NCBI RefSeq assembly: GCF_049331405.1
Contig: NZ_CP186274.1
Span: 4,278,001-4,342,000 of the forward strand
DNA: 64,000 nt
From: PoT sp049331405
GTDB lineage: Bacteria > Planctomycetota > Planctomycetia > Isosphaerales > Isosphaeraceae
Reading direction: 5' to 3'
In this document: positions 36,734 to 45,300 of the stretch, piece after piece
How positions within the stretch are numbered: the stretch's first letter is position 1
Layout: each line of letters begins with the position of its first letter
Notes under the pieces: generated by a model
Told to the model about the DNA's origin: nothing
What the model saw: only the letters and a program-made list of their open reading frames with translations
Databases searched by the model: none
Program-made: the position numbers and the translations under genes

Positions 36734-38157
36734 GACTCCTGGTCTCCTCGACGCCTACCGAAGATGACTCGAGGCCGTGTCGAGGCCCGACGCTCCTCGG
36801 GCTCCTCGGTGGCCTCTGCGGCGCGCTGGCCCGTCAGGATCCGACGCTCGAAGGTGTCCGGAGGCAGTGAGATCCCCGCGGCCTCCAGGGTCTCGAGCGA
36901 CTTGGGGCGGATCCCCGTGCAATGAAAGTATCCTTGCGCGACCCGATCTTCGTCGACCCCGGTCTGCTTGAAGACGAAGATGTCCTGCATGCTGACGACG
37001 TCGTCTTCCATGCCAACGATCTCTGAGATCTTGATAATCTTGCGCACGCCGCCCGAGAGCCTCGCCGCCTGCACGATGAGCTGCACGGCCGAGGCGATCT
37101 GGCGCCTGATGATCCAGATCGGCAGGTCGAAGCCGGCCATGCCGACCATCATCTCCATTCGACCGATCGCGTCGCGGGTGTCGTTGGCATGAATCGTCGT
37201 CATCGAGCCGTCGTGGCCCGTATTCATCGCCTGGAGCATGTCCAGGGTTTCGGCCCCTCGGCACTCGCCGACGATGATCCGGTCGGGCCGCATACGGAGG
37301 GCGTTCTTGACGAGGTCGCGCGTCAGGATGGCCCCCTGCCCTTCGATGTTCGGCGGCCTCGTCTCCATGCGGGCGACGTGAGGTTGTTGCAGGCGGAGTT
37401 CGGCGGCGTCCTCGATCGTGGCCACGCGTTCGTCGGGCGGGATGAAGGCCGAGAGTGCATTCAGGAGAGTCGTCTTGCCCGAGCCGGTGCCCCCCGAGAT
37501 CACCGTGTTGATCCGGGCCTTGATGCAGGCGGAGAGGAACGCGACCATCTCCGGCGTCATCGCACGCTTCTCGACCAGGTCATTCACCTGGAGCGGCGAC
37601 TTGCTCGACTTTCGGATGGACAGCAGGGTGCCGTCGAGCGCCAGCGGAGGGATGACGGCATTGACGCGGGAGCCGTCGGGCAGACGTGCGTCGCAGAGCG
37701 GCGAAGTCTCATCGATCCGGCGACCGACCCGGCTGACGATTCGCCTGACGATCTCGATCAGGTGCTTCTCGTCGTTGAAGACGACGTCGGTGCGACTGAG
37801 CCGACCGCGACGCTCGACGTAGACGGTCTTGGGTCCGTTCACGAGGATATCCGAGATCGTCGGGTCGCGCATCAGGGCTTCGAGCGGCCCGATGCCGAAC
37901 GTCTCGTCGAGAACCTCCCCGATCAGCCGTTCGCGCTCGGAGAAGCTCAGGAGCTCATTGTGCTGGTGGCAGAGCTGCTCGGCACCTCGACGGACCTCCT
38001 CGCGCAATTCTTCGTCGTTGAGCGACCCGATCGCCGAGAGATCCATCTCCGAGATGAGCTTCTGATGCAATTCCTTCTTGATCCGCAGGAGGCGGTCCTC
38101 GGCCGAGGCCTGCGAAGCCAGCGGGAAGTTCTGAAGCGGGGTGCTCAGTCGGCTCAT
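36730..38157 (-). CDS. cpaF: Tad pilus assembly ATPase CpaF/TadA
   Basis: Cytoplasmic hexameric ATPase powering Flp pilus assembly, 475 residues. The N-terminal domain has ERLIGEVLDETFGIGPLEAL and DPTISDILVNGPKTVYVERR. The motor has Walker A SGGTGSGKTTLLNAL, the Asp box, RMRPDRIIVGECRGAETLDM (Walker B region) and HDGSMTTIHANDTRDAIGRM with the His box. ATG 38157 (MSRLSTPLQNFPL) is preferred: the open frame extends to 38304 but would run into the upstream DUF362 gene. Its C-terminus overlaps tadB by 4 bp. Confidence 0.95.
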   Translation of the reverse strand: MSRLSTPLQNFPLASQASAEDRLLRIKKELHQKLISEMDLSAIGSLNDEELREEVRRGAEQLCHQHNELLSFSERERLIGEVLDETFGIGPLEALMRDPTISDILVNGPKTVYVERRGRLSRTDVVFNDEKHLIEIVRRIVSRVGRRIDETSPLCDARLPDGSRVNAVIPPLALDGTLLSIRKSSKSPLQVNDLVEKRAMTPEMVAFLSACIKARINTVISGGTGSGKTTLLNALSAFIPPDERVATIEDAAELRLQQPHVARMETRPPNIEGQGAILTRDLVKNALRMRPDRIIVGECRGAETLDMLQAMNTGHDGSMTTIHANDTRDAIGRMEMMVGMAGFDLPIWIIRRQIASAVQLIVQAARLSGGVRKIIKISEIVGMEDDVVSMQDIFVFKQTGVDEDRVAQGYFHCTGIRPKSLETLEAAGISLPPDTFERRILTGQRAAEATEEPEERRASTRPRVIFGRRRGDQES

Positions 38158-38209
38158 GGCGAAGGAGGGGCTCCGGTTCGAGGATTCGCGAGGGATACCG
38201 GTTAGGACG

Positions 38210-39274
38210 TTACTGGATCTTGGGCCGGCCGGCCTTGAGGTGGCTGAGGCTCGGGTGGTCGAGGATGGCGAACGACGTGGACTTCTCGGCGATCGTCTCG
38301 CCACGCTGGCGGATATGCGAGTCCGAGATCGGGCCCAGGCGTCCCGAGGCTCCCGCCAGGTACGACACCTTCCAGGGGTCGATCCCCATCAAGCGAGCGG
38401 AGGTCGCGTCGACGGCCGGCAAGTTCGTCCCCATGACGATCAGCCCCGCGGCCTTCGGGCTTCCCATGATCGGCCCGTCCCCTTCCATGCCGACGATCCC
38501 GTCGACGATGGCCAGCGACGGCTTGACCGCGGCGTTGATGTCGAGGATCGAGTTGGGGATCCCTTCCTGATGGAGCACGTTCTTCGGCCAGCCGTAGACC
38601 ATCCCCGGCATCACGCCGAAGAGGTTCTTCATGGCCAGGGTTACGCCCACCCAGTGGTGGGTCTTCATCTTGGGCATCGAGACGACGATGTCGGCTCGTC
38701 GAATCACCTGCGGGAGGTAGAGCGCCTTCAACCGGGTCTTGCGGAAGCGGTTCGCCACGGTTTCGACATCGTTGGTGTTCAAATCCACGAAGTCGAGCTT
38801 GAAATCCTGGAGGACATCGTCCAGGCCCGATTGTTCGAGCACGAACTCGGTGTCGCGGCAATGCCCCGGGCCCTCGGCCACGAGAACGTCTTTCGCACCC
38901 CAGGACCGGAAGACGTCGGCAACCGCCGCGACCAGGGCCGGATGCGTGTTGATATGAGGGGCCGCCTTCTGCGGCTCGACGAGGTTCGGCTTAAGCAGGA
39001 CCGACTTGCCCTTCGCCCAGGAGGAGCCGAGTCCAAGCTCCGCGAGGCCGTCACGAACGACCCTGGCGAGGTCCATCGAGTAGGAACTGGCGGAAGCGAC
39101 CATGACGTCGGCCCTCCAACCCCGTTCATCCCCCTCGCGAAGGTTGTACGCCACGCTGCCCGTCGCCGCGAGCATGCCGGTGCTCAGCAGGAAGTCTCGA
39201 CGCCTCAGCGAGCCCGTCTGGCGGTTTTCATCGACGGCCGGTCGCACGACCTCGGGTTGAAGGTTATCAGACAT
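38210..39274 (-). CDS. DUF362 protein with Tat signal, embedded in the Tad operon
   Basis: 354 residues. The N-terminus carries a twin-arginine export motif (SLRRRDFLLSTGMLAATGSVA). The DUF362 domain follows (about 55-350) with GKSVLLKPNLVEPQKAAPHI, LVAEGPGHCRDTE, SMPKMKTHHWVGVTLAMKNL, and DGIVGMEGDGPIMGSPKAAG. DUF362 proteins have no settled function; some carry Fe-S clusters, but no ferredoxin Cys cluster is visible here. ATG 39274 overlaps the upstream cyclase-like gene by 8 bp, and cpaF starts 52 bp downstream. The context points to an exported accessory of pilus or surface assembly. Confidence 0.85.
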   Translation of the reverse strand: MSDNLQPEVVRPAVDENRQTGSLRRRDFLLSTGMLAATGSVAYNLREGDERGWRADVMVASASSYSMDLARVVRDGLAELGLGSSWAKGKSVLLKPNLVEPQKAAPHINTHPALVAAVADVFRSWGAKDVLVAEGPGHCRDTEFVLEQSGLDDVLQDFKLDFVDLNTNDVETVANRFRKTRLKALYLPQVIRRADIVVSMPKMKTHHWVGVTLAMKNLFGVMPGMVYGWPKNVLHQEGIPNSILDINAAVKPSLAIVDGIVGMEGDGPIMGSPKAAGLIVMGTNLPAVDATSARLMGIDPWKVSYLAGASGRLGPISDSHIRQRGETIAEKSTSFAILDHPSLSHLKAGRPKIQ

Positions 39275-40235
39275 GAGCAACCTCCGTACTTCGTGACGGC
39301 AGGCCGAAGAGTTCGAGAGATCGGGCGCCTTCGGCGAGTAGCAGGAGCGCCAGGCCCAGCGGATCGACCTGGGTCGAGGGCCGCTCGTAAGACGCCTCGA
39401 GGGCTTCCGAAGCCCATTCGGGCGAGGCGCCCCAGGCTCGCAAGCTCAGCATGCTCCAGCCCAAAGAGACGGGGGCACGCGTCTTACCGAGGATCGGCTG
39501 CAAGACCTTCAGGGCGGTACGCGCGACGCTCTCGGGTTGCCCCGTGGTCGCCAGGGCGAGCAAGGCGAGGCTCGTGGGGGCGGGCAAGGCCCGAAGCGGG
39601 GTCCCGAATGCGACAGGGTTCCCGTAGTTCCAGCCGCCGGTGGGAATGGCGCGGTCGCGGAGGAGTCGGAACCCTTCCGCTACCCTTGCATGCCCCCCCT
39701 TCCCTACACGGTTCAGGGCGAGGATGGACAGGGCCGTCGGTTCGACCCAGGAGTGCGTGCCGACCGCCCAAGACCATCCGACGATCGTCGGGTCGTGCCC
39801 CATGGGATCGTCCTTGGTTTTGGCCGTCCTGACCCCCTGGACCGAGAGGAGCCAGTCGATCGCGCGGCGAAGTTGCGGCTCGAACTCGCCGAGGGCCGAC
39901 CAGAGCAGGATCGCGGCGGGGGTCGCCCAACCCGGCTCGACCAGGCCGGTCGTGACCCCGAGGGAACCGTTCCGCGAGTTCATCGCGGCGAGGCGGCGGG
40001 CGGCGGCGCAGGCGGCTTCGCGATCGGGTTCCGACCTCGATTTCGAATCGGTGGCGAGGAGAGCGAGCCCTGCGAGGGCGGTCGGCTCGACGGCCGGAGT
40101 CGCGTTGTGTCGGTAGCACCAGGCGCCGTCATCGCGTTGGAGCCGCTTCAATCGCCGACGCGCATCTTCGACCCAGGGCGCGGTGGCCTGGATCGTCGAG
40201 CCGCCCACATCACTCAAGCTGAGGAACCCGCTCAT
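39267..40235 (-). CDS. terpene cyclase/prenyltransferase-fold (alpha-toroid) protein in the Tad operon
   Basis: 322 residues with repeated helix pairs of the squalene-hopene cyclase / prenyltransferase beta type. QW-like motifs are visible: LQRDDGAWCYR (about 33-43), SRNGSLGVT (about 92-100), AIPTGGWNYGN (about 207-217). EPTALAGLALLA and EPTALSILALN occur at matching places in two repeats. The cyclase DxDD acid motif and the prenyltransferase zinc ligands are not apparent, and the length is half that of a true cyclase. So binding or scaffolding is as likely as catalysis. ATGA overlap with cpaE upstream and an 8-bp overlap with DUF362 downstream imply coupled translation. Confidence 0.8.
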   Translation of the reverse strand: MSGFLSLSDVGGSTIQATAPWVEDARRRLKRLQRDDGAWCYRHNATPAVEPTALAGLALLATDSKSRSEPDREAACAAARRLAAMNSRNGSLGVTTGLVEPGWATPAAILLWSALGEFEPQLRRAIDWLLSVQGVRTAKTKDDPMGHDPTIVGWSWAVGTHSWVEPTALSILALNRVGKGGHARVAEGFRLLRDRAIPTGGWNYGNPVAFGTPLRALPAPTSLALLALATTGQPESVARTALKVLQPILGKTRAPVSLGWSMLSLRAWGASPEWASEALEASYERPSTQVDPLGLALLLLAEGARSLELFGLPSRSTEVAHV

Positions 40236-41344
40236 TTGCGATGCCGTCCGTTCACGCTGGTGGCCAGTTGCATGATGCTCTTGGAAACCTTCGCCGAGGC
40301 AGCCTCGATGACGACGGGGACGCCATGGTTGTTGGCCCGATTGATCGCCTTGGCGTCTTCCGGGATGAAGTGGGCGATCTTCCGCCCGAGGGCCTCCTCG
40401 GCCTTGGCGGCGGGGACCTCTTGCGACTGCCCGTAGCGATTGACGACGAGGCGGATTTTCTCGGCAGGAATCTCGAGCTTGTCGAGATACTCTAGGTTGC
40501 GATGGACGTTTCGGAGTGAGGTAAAATCGAGACGGAAGACCAGCAGGATGATGTCGGCCTGGCGGAGGATCACCATCTGCTCTTCGCGGAACGTGTGGTC
40601 GAGGTCGGCGACCACATAAGGGAAGTGAGACCGGGCCATCGCGGTAGCCATCGCGACCCCCTCGGGTCGGACCTGGGCGACGTCGACGAGATGCTGGGGC
40701 GGGGCCAGGAGATGGACCCCCGATGCGTGCTTGACGAGGCTTCGCTCGAACATGACCTGATCCATTCGCGTCACGTTCTGGCAGAGGTCCGAGAGCGTGT
40801 ACGTCGGCCGGAGGTCGAGCAAGGCGGCCAGGTCCCCCACCTCGAGCTTCATGTCGAGGAGCCCGACGGTCTGATGCTCCTTCGCCAGGGACACGGCGAG
40901 GTTCGCGGCGATCGTGCTCGAGCCGCTCCCCCCGTTGGGCGAGAGCAACGCGACGAGCTTGCCGGGCTCCGCCGGGGCCGTGATCGCGTCGGAAAGCCTC
41001 GCGATCGCCGCCTCGAGTTCCGCCTCCAGGTCGGCCGCGTCGACGTAGTCGAAGGCACCGCAGCGGAGCGTCCGGAGGACGAGCTTCGAATCCGAGGTCG
41101 GCCCGACCGCCAGGATCTTGCCGGGGGCGAATCGGGCGAGGGCCGTCAGCAGATTGAGCGCGTCTTCGACGTGCGGTTGGAGCACGAGGACGATCAGGTC
41201 GATGTCGGCCTCACGCCCGAGCCGACGCATCGTGTCATCCAGGGTCAGGATGTGCGATGAGGGGCACTCCAGGCCACAGAATGTCAGGACCTCTCGGATC
41301 CGCGTGGAGCAAGAATCCTTCTCCGAGACGATGAACGCCGACAT
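40232..41344 (-). CDS. cpaE: Tad pilus assembly protein CpaE/TadZ (MinD-like)
   Basis: 370 residues. The N-terminal receiver-like domain (about 1-120) includes FIVSEKDSCSTRIREVLTFC and LRCGAFDYVDAADLEAELEA. The C-terminal ParA/MinD-type domain (about 128-360) has a deviant P-loop SPNGGSGSSTIAANLA, in which both usual lysines are replaced (N and S). It also has VGLLDMKLEVGDLAALLDL and YVVADLDHTF. TadZ/CpaE places the pilus machinery at a pole; many members have an atypical P-loop. ATG 41344 follows GAGGG at 5 bp; ATG 41368 is an alternative. ATGA overlap with the downstream gene. Confidence 0.92.
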   Translation of the reverse strand: MSAFIVSEKDSCSTRIREVLTFCGLECPSSHILTLDDTMRRLGREADIDLIVLVLQPHVEDALNLLTALARFAPGKILAVGPTSDSKLVLRTLRCGAFDYVDAADLEAELEAAIARLSDAITAPAEPGKLVALLSPNGGSGSSTIAANLAVSLAKEHQTVGLLDMKLEVGDLAALLDLRPTYTLSDLCQNVTRMDQVMFERSLVKHASGVHLLAPPQHLVDVAQVRPEGVAMATAMARSHFPYVVADLDHTFREEQMVILRQADIILLVFRLDFTSLRNVHRNLEYLDKLEIPAEKIRLVVNRYGQSQEVPAAKAEEALGRKIAHFIPEDAKAINRANNHGVPVVIEAASAKVSKSIMQLATSVNGRHRK

Positions 41345-41395
41345 CTGAACCCTCGTATCAACTGGCATAGGGGCCGGCTTGGTTTGCGACGGGCC

Positions 41396-42388
41396 TCAAC
41401 CGGGGCGGCCCGTCGAGTTGGCTTCGTGAGATGGCTCATCCTGGCTAGCCTCGGCGACCCGACCGTTGTGACGAGGCGGAGGCGGCGGCACAGGCTGGGT
41501 CTTGGCACGTCGCGGGATCGACTGACGGATAGTCAGCCGGTCGGCACCCAGGTACGTGCCGCGGAGCGTCCGCACCGGCAGGATGACCTCCCGAATCTCG
41601 GGAAGCTCCGGGGCGGGAGGCGGAGACTCCTTCTTGATCTCGACGGGCTGGACCTTCGTAGCTCGGCTAAGTTGGAGATCCGCCAGGGTGACCGACTTCG
41701 CCTTGGTGTTCTCCTCGTCCTTGAAGTTCCGCAAGGAGAGGTGGAGGGTCCCCTTGGTCTGGGCCAGGTCGAGGATCGAGGCCTGCTCGGGAGTCACGAG
41801 CAACGTGACGGAGCGGGCGTCGTTCGGGTCGATCTTGTTCGCCGCGGGAGTGTCGACGGTCGTGTGAACGGCGAGAATCTCCAAATTCTGCAAGAGTGTG
41901 TTCGTCTCCGCGCCACTATCCTCATCGCCCGGGGTTTTGGGCGGGCCGTCGGTGGTGAGCAGGACGTCCACACGGTTGCCCGGCAGGACGAATCCGGCGA
42001 GCGACGACGAATAGCTGGGAGTCTGTATGGTGAATGCCCGCATGCCGGGCTTGATGAGCGCCGCCATCCCCGAGCCACTCCCCTTGGGGAAGAGCTTGGC
42101 GTCGAGGACCACGTCGCCGGGGAGCATGTGGATATAAGCCGTTCGGGCGATGGCTTCTTCGGGTTTGGCCAGGGCCCCGGAGTGGAATTGGGCCTTGGGC
42201 ACTTGCCGGATCTCGACCATCGCCTCCTCGATCAACTCGCCGCGACGCAACTCCGACTTGGCGTAAAGCTCGGGGACCATCTCGATCGCCGGCGCGGCCG
42301 GCTGCTTCCGGAGCGCCTGGACGCCGATCGCCGCGGCGAGGCCGAAGACGAGGGCGAGTCCGAGCACGATCAAGGTCTGTGGCCTCAA
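41396..42388 (-). CDS. cpaB: Tad pilus assembly protein CpaB/RcpC
   Basis: 330 residues. One N-terminal membrane helix (about 5-24) is followed by an SAF domain (about 38-105) with VPELYAKSELRRGELIEEAM and PGDVVLDAKLFPKG, then the RcpC domain (AFTIQTPSYSSSLAGFVLPG, NRVDVLLT, LLQNLEILAVHTTVDT, SVTLLVTPEQASILDLA). The C-terminus is Pro-rich. RcpC/CpaB works in the periplasm with the secretin and may bind peptidoglycan. ATG overlaps the cpaA stop (42385-42388). 51 bp separate it from cpaE. Confidence 0.93.
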   Translation of the reverse strand: MRPQTLIVLGLALVFGLAAAIGVQALRKQPAAPAIEMVPELYAKSELRRGELIEEAMVEIRQVPKAQFHSGALAKPEEAIARTAYIHMLPGDVVLDAKLFPKGSGSGMAALIKPGMRAFTIQTPSYSSSLAGFVLPGNRVDVLLTTDGPPKTPGDEDSGAETNTLLQNLEILAVHTTVDTPAANKIDPNDARSVTLLVTPEQASILDLAQTKGTLHLSLRNFKDEENTKAKSVTLADLQLSRATKVQPVEIKKESPPPAPELPEIREVILPVRTLRGTYLGADRLTIRQSIPRRAKTQPVPPPPPRHNGRVAEASQDEPSHEANSTGRPG

Positions 42389-43017
42389 CGGAGATCCCCC
42401 TGATCAGAGGCCGTCGTCGCGATGACGGCGATGTTCGGCGAATAGGGCGGCCAGAGATCCTCGGCGTCCTCGCGGTGCCAGCCGGTCAGGACGAAGAAGG
42501 CCAGGCAGGTCGCCGCAGCGAACGGGACGAGGCGACGTCGACGGTCTTTCTGATGGACCGCCGCCTCGATCGTCGTCCCGGTGCGGATGTCCGTGTGACC
42601 CGCCCGGATCCGCTGGACCAGAACCATGACCTCGACCACGGCCTTCGTCAGGCCCCCATTGGCCATGGAGAGGACCAGGGCATAGAGCCCCGCCACGAGA
42701 GCGGAGGCGACAAACACCTCGAAGGTCAGCCAGGGGCCGAGCCAGGCTCCGACGGCCGTGAGCAGCTTGACGTCCCCGGCCCCGACCCCGCCGAGCGCGA
42801 AGAAGAGGACGAGCGAGGCGAAACCCACGATCGCCCCCGAGAGGCTGCATAGGGCGCCGCTCAACCCTCCGAGATAGGTCGAGAAGGCCAGCCCCGCGAG
42901 CAAGGCGGGGAAGGTCAAAACATTGTAGACCTTGAACTTCCAGATATCCGTAAACGCCGCGACGAGCGTGACGAACGCCACGGCGAAAAGGGGCAGCCAT
43001 TCCAGTTGCGTCGTCAC
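42385..43017 (-). CDS. cpaA: prepilin peptidase CpaA/TadV (A24 family)
   Basis: 210 residues, mainly membrane helices. The two catalytic aspartates of the A24 family are visible: TDIWKFKVYN near residue 25 and GGVGAGDVKLLTAVGAWLG near residue 85. It cleaves the leader of the Flp pilin. A C-terminal extension with a basic RRRRL stretch and a further membrane helix is unusual. GTG 43015-43017 is chosen (GTG 43018-43020 is equivalent), with GGAGG close upstream. The frame is open to 43221 but that part is the shadow of the overlapping small gene. Confidence 0.9.
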   Translation of the reverse strand: MTTQLEWLPLFAVAFVTLVAAFTDIWKFKVYNVLTFPALLAGLAFSTYLGGLSGALCSLSGAIVGFASLVLFFALGGVGAGDVKLLTAVGAWLGPWLTFEVFVASALVAGLYALVLSMANGGLTKAVVEVMVLVQRIRAGHTDIRTGTTIEAAVHQKDRRRRLVPFAAATCLAFFVLTGWHREDAEDLWPPYSPNIAVIATTASDQGDLR

Positions 43018-43223
43018 CACCTGGCCTCCGGATCTATGCCGCCTAGGAGCTTGGAATCCGCGTTCGTCGACTTCGACGACGAGTCGCCGCAGAGGAACAT
43101 CCAGGGCAAGGCCACCACCACCCCGACGATGGCCACCGCCAGGGCCAGGGGCACCGCGAACGCCCCCGAGGCCGAGTTCGCCGCATAGATCAACACACAA
43201 AGGAGCGTCACAATTTGCCACAT
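43014..43223 (-). CDS. small membrane protein at the head of the cpaA operon
   Basis: 69 residues with two hydrophobic helices (about 3-20 and 24-46) and a polar C-terminus containing CGDSSSKSTNADSKLL. I do not recognise a family. Its TGA overlaps the GTG start of cpaA, so the two are coupled. AGGTGAGG sits directly before the ATG (43221-43223). It might be a minor pilus component or a membrane accessory. Confidence 0.6.
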   Translation of the reverse strand: MWQIVTLLCVLIYAANSASGAFAVPLALAVAIVGVVVALPWMFLCGDSSSKSTNADSKLLGGIDPEARW

Positions 43224-43526
43224 CACCTCACCTGATCCTGCCAAAGACGGACGACCTCCGGCCGAGGAACTCGAGCGGCGGCATGACGAATCATCGAAAA
43301 TAAGCTTCTTGATAACTGAGGAGGGAAACCTGCCGACCGAGGAGAGTGAGATCTTAGGCGAGCGCGTGATTCCATGGCTCAAGACAACAATACAGCATTT
43401 TCAGAATTCGACATTATTGCATTTTATTACGAAATCACACCAATTAGACTTGACACAAAACTCGCCCCATTTCCCCGTGGAGGGGAGGCGATGCGGGCCC
43501 CCGAGTGGGGCCCGCATCGCGTTGAT
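43224..43526. other. intergenic region between flp and the assembly operon
   Basis: 303 bp. It contains the flp terminator hairpin (43488-43520) and an AT-richer stretch (about 43380-43460) that may hold the promoter of the leftward assembly operon. No gene is called. Confidence 0.5.
43488..43520 (-). terminator. 14-bp perfect hairpin after flp
   Basis: GCGATGCGGGCCCC (43488-43501) and GGGGCCCGCATCGC (43507-43520) with a 5-nt loop, only 6 bp past the flp stop codon. It probably ends or attenuates most flp transcripts, which would let pilin be made in excess over the assembly genes. No T run. Confidence 0.7.
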
Positions 43527-43715
43527 TCAGCTACCGGAGGTGCTGCCGGCGCCGCTGATCGTGGTTCCCAGGTCGCTGAACTTGGTGCTGATGACCCCGC
43601 TGAAGGCGGTGACGGTGCCGACGAGTGCCGCGGCGATCAAGGCGACCATGAGGGCGTACTCGACCATCGTCGCGCCTTCTTCACCGGTGACGAGACGATT
43701 GAAGAACTTCGACAT
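43527..43715 (-). CDS. flp: Flp pilin subunit
   Basis: 62 residues, the usual size of a Flp/Fap pilin precursor. The short leader MSKFFNRLVTGEEGA precedes the conserved TMVEYALMVALIAAALVGTV, with Glu at +5 of the mature pilin region and a Tyr next to it, the Flp hallmark. The tail is Gly/Ser-rich (ISGAGSTSGS). It is cleaved by the CpaA peptidase and polymerised by the Tad machinery. AAGGA precedes the ATG at about 9 bp. It is the first gene of the leftward Tad block. Confidence 0.95.
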   Translation of the reverse strand: MSKFFNRLVTGEEGATMVEYALMVALIAAALVGTVTAFSGVISTKFSDLGTTISGAGSTSGS

Positions 43716-44816
43716 CGTTGCAGTTCCTTGATAAAAAGGATGAAATCCGACCTACCACTCCGGCGCCTTCGCCTCGAAAGTATCGTTGCGATACTTGCCG
43801 GCCTCGACCCGCTCCGAATCAGCTTTCATCGCCTAGGTCTCGGCCAGCGGGGGCGACCTGCGCCACGACCGCGAAGCCCACGCTTACGTCGCGGGGCGTA
43901 TTTTGTTGGCTCTCGACTCGGCTCGCTCGGCCGCTCTCGTCGAGACACTCAATCCTTGGCCACGTTTCCAACTTTGTCAATTAATTACAGAAACTATTTT
44001 TTCTGAGTTCATTACTATTCGGACAACATGTTTCAAGTTTTTCATAAATTTCCGGGACACCCAAATCTTCCGCGCGAATAGGTCCCGCTGAACCCCGCGC
44101 GCAACGCAGAACCTAGCCCGGTCCGGAAGGCGGCGCTTTCCGATGCATTCGTTCGATAATGGTATGTCTCGAGGCGAATCCGCCGCGAAGTCTTCGGTGG
44201 GTCTCTATATGATGCGTGCTTCCAGGTCCAGAACGCTTTAGAGGCCGGCATTGTCCTCGTCGACGACAGAACCTCAGCGCCCCTCGTGGATCCCTATACC
44301 ATCCCTAATCCGATCCGAATCAGACCTTGTCAATCATCCAACATCTCTGCGTCGGGGTCGACCATTCGCGTGACGTTCGCCGCACTCACGAGTACGTCGA
44401 ATCCAGTCGCCTTCCGGGAGGTGCCCCGACGCAATCCCTAGGATCAAACACCCCGTAGACCTCACCGGCAGCCTATGATTCACGTGACGTTATATCGGAG
44501 AATCCTAGGTTTTGGCCCTGAGGAGCTGGATCAATCGAGAGGGGGCGGAAGACCTCTCTTTTAACTACCTTTGGTCACATTACGAGAATTGTCAAATCGC
44601 GAATCGCGCTGAATTCAGCCAGCACCAGAATTTTATGGCCGCGAGTCGCGAGTTCGCAACGAGGCCTCATCTTTGTATCTCTTAGGAATTGTCAACGCGA
44701 GAAACGAGACCTAGAGTTTTGGAGAACGAATCCTGGGCATTGATTCGCGACGAGAACCGCAACAAAGGGCTGATGCGTCCACTGACTCCTCAAGCCCCAG
44801 GTTTGGACCTGAAATC
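43716..44816. other. 1.1-kb divergent promoter region between flp and tadE
   Basis: No gene is supported. The stretch is AT-richer than its surroundings, notably near 43975-44050. A 10-bp motif GAATTGTCAA occurs at 44586-44595 and 44686-44695, exactly 100 bp apart, upstream of tadE; it may be a regulator site. Promoters for flp and the tadE unit must lie here. Confidence 0.45.
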
Positions 44817-45230
44817 ATGCGTATGCCGGCCCGTCGCCGATCGAGACGACGCAACGCGATGGCTGCCGTCGAGCTCGCCGTGCTCCTTCCCTTTTTCTCG
44901 ATGCTGTTCGTCGCCACGGTCGATTACACCCGCGTGCTCTACGCGCTCGTGACCGTGTCGAGCTGCGCCCAGATCGGGGCCCTCTACGCCTCGGATCCCG
45001 GATTCGCGACGTCGACCAGCTACGCTTCGTATCAGCAGGCGGCCCTGGCGGACGCAACCAACCTATCGCCGACGCCAACGGCCAGCCTGTCGACCGGAGT
45101 GGACTCGGGCGGCAACAACTACGTCGCCGTGACTGTGACCTACACATTCCACACCATGATCACCTATCCCGGCATCCCGTCATCCTTGACGCTAACCCGG
45201 ACTGTGACCATGGCGATCACTCCTTCCTGA
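44817..45230 (+). CDS. TadE-like minor pilin
   Basis: 137 residues. A strongly basic leader (MRMPARRRSRRRNA) is followed by the TadE signature MAAVELAVLLPFFSMLFVAT, a pseudopilin-type helix with the conserved Glu. The remaining 100 residues form a small extracytoplasmic domain rich in Ser, Thr and Ala. TadE and TadF are pseudopilins processed by the same peptidase as Flp and needed for pilus assembly. First gene of the rightward tadE/tadE/tadG set. Confidence 0.85.
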   Translation: MRMPARRRSRRRNAMAAVELAVLLPFFSMLFVATVDYTRVLYALVTVSSCAQIGALYASDPGFATSTSYASYQQAALADATNLSPTPTASLSTGVDSGGNNYVAVTVTYTFHTMITYPGIPSSLTLTRTVTMAITPS

Positions 45231-45300
45231 CGTAGCTCGGCTCCATCAATCCCCAACCCTGGATTTCGTACCGGCCTGCTCACCTCGACGTGGTCGTCCA

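Noticed and set aside
39267..40235. Squalene-hopene cyclase / hopanoid biosynthesis gene
   Set aside because: The protein is half the size of a cyclase, has no visible DxDD motif, and no hopanoid genes are nearby; only the fold resemblance is kept.
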